Shown here: positions 3,916-5,318 of the stretch, in pieces
Layout of the letters: every line of letters begins with the position of its first letter
Numbering within the stretch: the first letter of the stretch is position 1
The notes under the pieces: model-generated
Seen by the model: only the letters and a program-made list of their open reading frames with translations
What the model was told of the DNA's origin: nothing
Database searches by the model: none
Assembly (NCBI GenBank): GCA_944388825.1
Contig: CALXKG010000114.1
Span: 1-5,318, forward strand
Direction of reading: 5' to 3'
Length of the DNA stretch: 5,318 nucleotides
Source of the DNA: an uncultured Clostridia bacterium
Lineage (GTDB): Bacteria; Bacillota; Clostridia; Oscillospirales; Ruminococcaceae
Position numbers and translations under genes: made by a program

Positions 3916-5318
3916 TTATCCGGCCCAGACGCCGTCCGCGTTTACATAGTACCCGCCGATGTCGGTATCGACAGCCATTTTCCCGCTCTCGGTGAGGTAG
4001 TACCAGCCGCCTTCCCACTGAAGCCACTGGGCGGTCTTCATCGCGCCGGAGCCGCCGAAATAGTACCAGCCGTCTTCCGCTTCATACCACCAGTCGGAGG
4101 CCATGCCGCCCCAGCCGTAGAAGTAGTAGGTGGATTTCCCAATCGTCGCAAGGCCGTCATTATACATCAGCCCGGTCTCGGGGTCTAAATAGTACCAAAC
4201 GTTTCCGATTTGCAGCCAGCCGGTGACCATCTTGCCGTCTTCGGCGAAGTACCGCCAGCCGTCTTCCAGTTCGACCCAGCCGGTCTGCATAAAGCCCTGT
4301 TCATTGAAGAAGTAGGTTGCACCTTCGTATTCGTAGAGGCCCTTGACCCGCTTGCCGTCAACGTAAAGCATCGTCCCGAGCGAATATTCGTGGAGGCCGT
4401 CGGAGATGGGTTCGGAGGGGATGTAGGTTTCTTCCTCTTCCCCTTCTTCGGGCTGTTCGGGTTCTTCGGGCTCGGGGTCAGGAGTGGGTTCCGGGTCGGG
4501 CTGGGGTTCAATCACCGTAACAGTGTCTGCAACCGACCCACTGCCCGACAGTTCGCCGTCTTCGTAGTTCAGCGTGCCGGTACCATTGATGGTGCCGTTG
4601 TTGATCAGGGTACCGTTGACGGTTAAGGTTCCATTGACGGTCATGGTCACGCCTTCGGGGATGATGAGGGTCTGGTTTTCGCCGATGGTGACCGTCGTAT
4701 CCGCCGGGATCTCGAAGTCCACTTCCGGGGTAATTGCAGAGCCGTAAAGCGCACCAGCCGCACCCTCGATAATCAGGCCGGACCAGGACGGTTCACTGGT
4801 TTTATCGCTGATAGCGGAAGCATTCATTCCGCCGGCTGCATAGATAACGGCATTACCATTGGCACCAGTAGAGAAGGCTCCGGCGCTGCCAATATAGCCG
4901 CTGCCGATTCCGGCTCCCAATTCACCGCCGGTTGCCTTAACTGTCCCGCCGCTGATCGTAATCGTTCCGCCAGCGCCGCGGAAGCCCCCGCCAATTCCGG
5001 CGCCTAAATCACCGCCAATTGCCTTAACCGTCCCGCCGCTGATCGTAATCGTTCCGCCAGCGCCGTAGTAGCCCCCTCCAATTCCGGCGCCATCAAAACC
5101 ACCGTTTGCCGTGACCGTCCCGCCGCTGATCGTAATCGTTCCGCCAGCACCGCCGTAGCCTCCGCCGATTCCGGCACCAAAAGTATTGCCGGTTGCCTTG
5201 ACCGTCCCGCCGTTGATCGTAATTGTTCCGCCAGCGTCTCCGTCGCCCCCGCCGATTCTGGCCTCAAAAGTGTTACCAGTCGCCGTCAGCTTGCCCATAT
5301 TTTCACCCGCCGACTGGG
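3916..5318 (-). CDS. Surface protein with GIGGG repeats and C-terminal cell-wall-binding repeats (5' end missing)
   Basis: The frame is open to the right edge, so only the C-terminal 466 or so residues are seen; numbering below counts from the internal Met at 5298, which is probably not the start. Residues 6-121 are four 29-residue units with the pattern GAGIGGGxxGAGGTITISGGTVKA, decaying into a fifth (122-150). A beta-rich, Asn/Thr-rich stalk follows (about 187-245, with MTVNGTLTVNGTLINNGTI), then an acidic Pro/Glu linker (264-290). The last 150 residues (308-460) are aromatic cell-wall-binding repeats of the choline-binding type (GWVELEDGWRYFAEDGKMVTG and similar), ending YYVNADGVWAG. Such modules bind wall polymers non-covalently. 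No LPXTG motif or C-terminal membrane segment is present, so attachment should rest on these repeats. The secretion signal must lie outside the window. No catalytic domain is visible in this part; an adhesin or structural role is a guess. Confidence 0.85.
   Translation of the reverse strand, partial: QSAGENMGKLTATGNTFEARIGGGDGDAGGTITINGGTVKATGNTFGAGIGGGYGGAGGTITISGGTVTANGGFDGAGIGGGYYGAGGTITISGGTVKAIGGDLGAGIGGGFRGAGGTITISGGTVKATGGELGAGIGSGYIGSAGAFSTGANGNAVIYAAGGMNASAISDKTSEPSWSGLIIEGAAGALYGSAITPEVDFEIPADTTVTIGENQTLIIPEGVTMTVNGTLTVNGTLINNGTINGTGTLNYEDGELSGSGSVADTVTVIEPQPDPEPTPDPEPEEPEQPEEGEEEETYIPSEPISDGLHEYSLGTMLYVDGKRVKGLYEYEGATYFFNEQGFMQTGWVELEDGWRYFAEDGKMVTGWLQIGNVWYYLDPETGLMYNDGLATIGKSTYYFYGWGGMASDWWYEAEDGWYYFGGSGAMKTAQWLQWEGGWYYLTESGKMAVDTDIGGYYVNADGVWAG
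3919..4377 (-). repeat. Cell-wall-binding repeat domain (about six to seven units)
   Basis: Roughly 20-residue units recur with the pattern GW-x5-GWYYF-x3-G-x-M: for example TGWVELEDGWRYFAEDGKMV, TGWLQIGNVWYYLDPETGLM, WWYEAEDGWYYFGGSGAM and WLQWEGGWYYLTESGKM. One unit (around residues 380-400, DGLATIGKSTYYFYGWGGM) is divergent. At the DNA level the copies have drifted, unlike the 87-bp repeats upstream in the same gene. Confidence 0.85.
4936..5283 (-). repeat. Four tandem 87-bp repeats encoding the GIGGG units
   Basis: The period is exactly 87 bp: the core beginning GTCCCGCCGCTGATC (plus strand) starts at 4943, 5030, 5117 and 5204. Its 32 nt are identical in the first three copies, and the fourth differs at two positions. 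The rest of each unit varies, chiefly in the codons before and just after the GIGGG motif. The frame is preserved, so copy number can change by recombination without breaking the protein. More units may continue past the right edge. Confidence 0.9.

Noticed and set aside
4936..5283. CRISPR array suggested by regularly spaced identical 32-nt cores
   Set aside because: The 87-bp period is a multiple of three, the intervening DNA is related between units, and the whole translates into one continuous repeat protein; no cas gene is present.

Overview
The window looks like chromosome of a GC-rich Firmicute, most likely a gut Clostridia (Oscillospiraceae/Lachnospiraceae-like) bacterium. The reasons are AAGGAG-type ribosome binding sites, TTGACT/TATAAT-type promoters, a choline-binding-like cell-wall repeat protein with a GIGGG-type repeat region, and a domain-permuted family 3 glycoside hydrolase. 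The taxonomic call is inference from gene types; no marker gene is present. All four recognisable genes are on the minus strand, so transcription runs right to left.

Layout from right to left. (i) 5318-3916: the C-terminal part of a surface protein whose start lies beyond the right edge. It has four 29-residue glycine-rich GIGGG repeats (87-bp tandem DNA repeats), a beta-rich stalk, an acidic Pro/Glu linker and a C-terminal set of aromatic cell-wall-binding repeats. (ii) 3915-3544: 372 bp without a gene. It holds a hairpin-dense segment with two copies of a 20-bp repeat exactly 110 bp apart, an intrinsic terminator, and a near-consensus promoter plus short structured leader for the next gene. 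(iii) 3543-1027: a complete 838-residue GH3 beta-glycosidase with its domains in the swapped order (C-terminal domain, FnIII-like domain, then the catalytic barrel). (iv) 1026-801: a long, nearly perfect 61-nt stem that should terminate the GH3 transcript, then a promoter with an overlapping inverted repeat. (v) 800-166: a RelB/DinJ-family antitoxin and a RelE/ParE-family toxin, translationally coupled through an ATGA overlap. (vi) 165-1: a terminator stem-loop and a second imperfect hairpin whose polarity fits a plus-strand transcript entering from the left. No gene can be assigned here.

The three units appear to be independently transcribed. Each complete one has its own promoter, and stem-loops with T-runs separate them. 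The surface protein and the cytosolic glycosidase could both serve life on plant or host glycans, but nothing in the sequence ties them into one pathway. The toxin-antitoxin pair is a self-contained, probably autoregulated module. I see no convincing new multi-gene system. The parts that known gene families do not explain are the structured intergenic DNA: the 3754-3886 hairpin cluster, the 892-952 double palindrome, and the 81-155 two-hairpin element.
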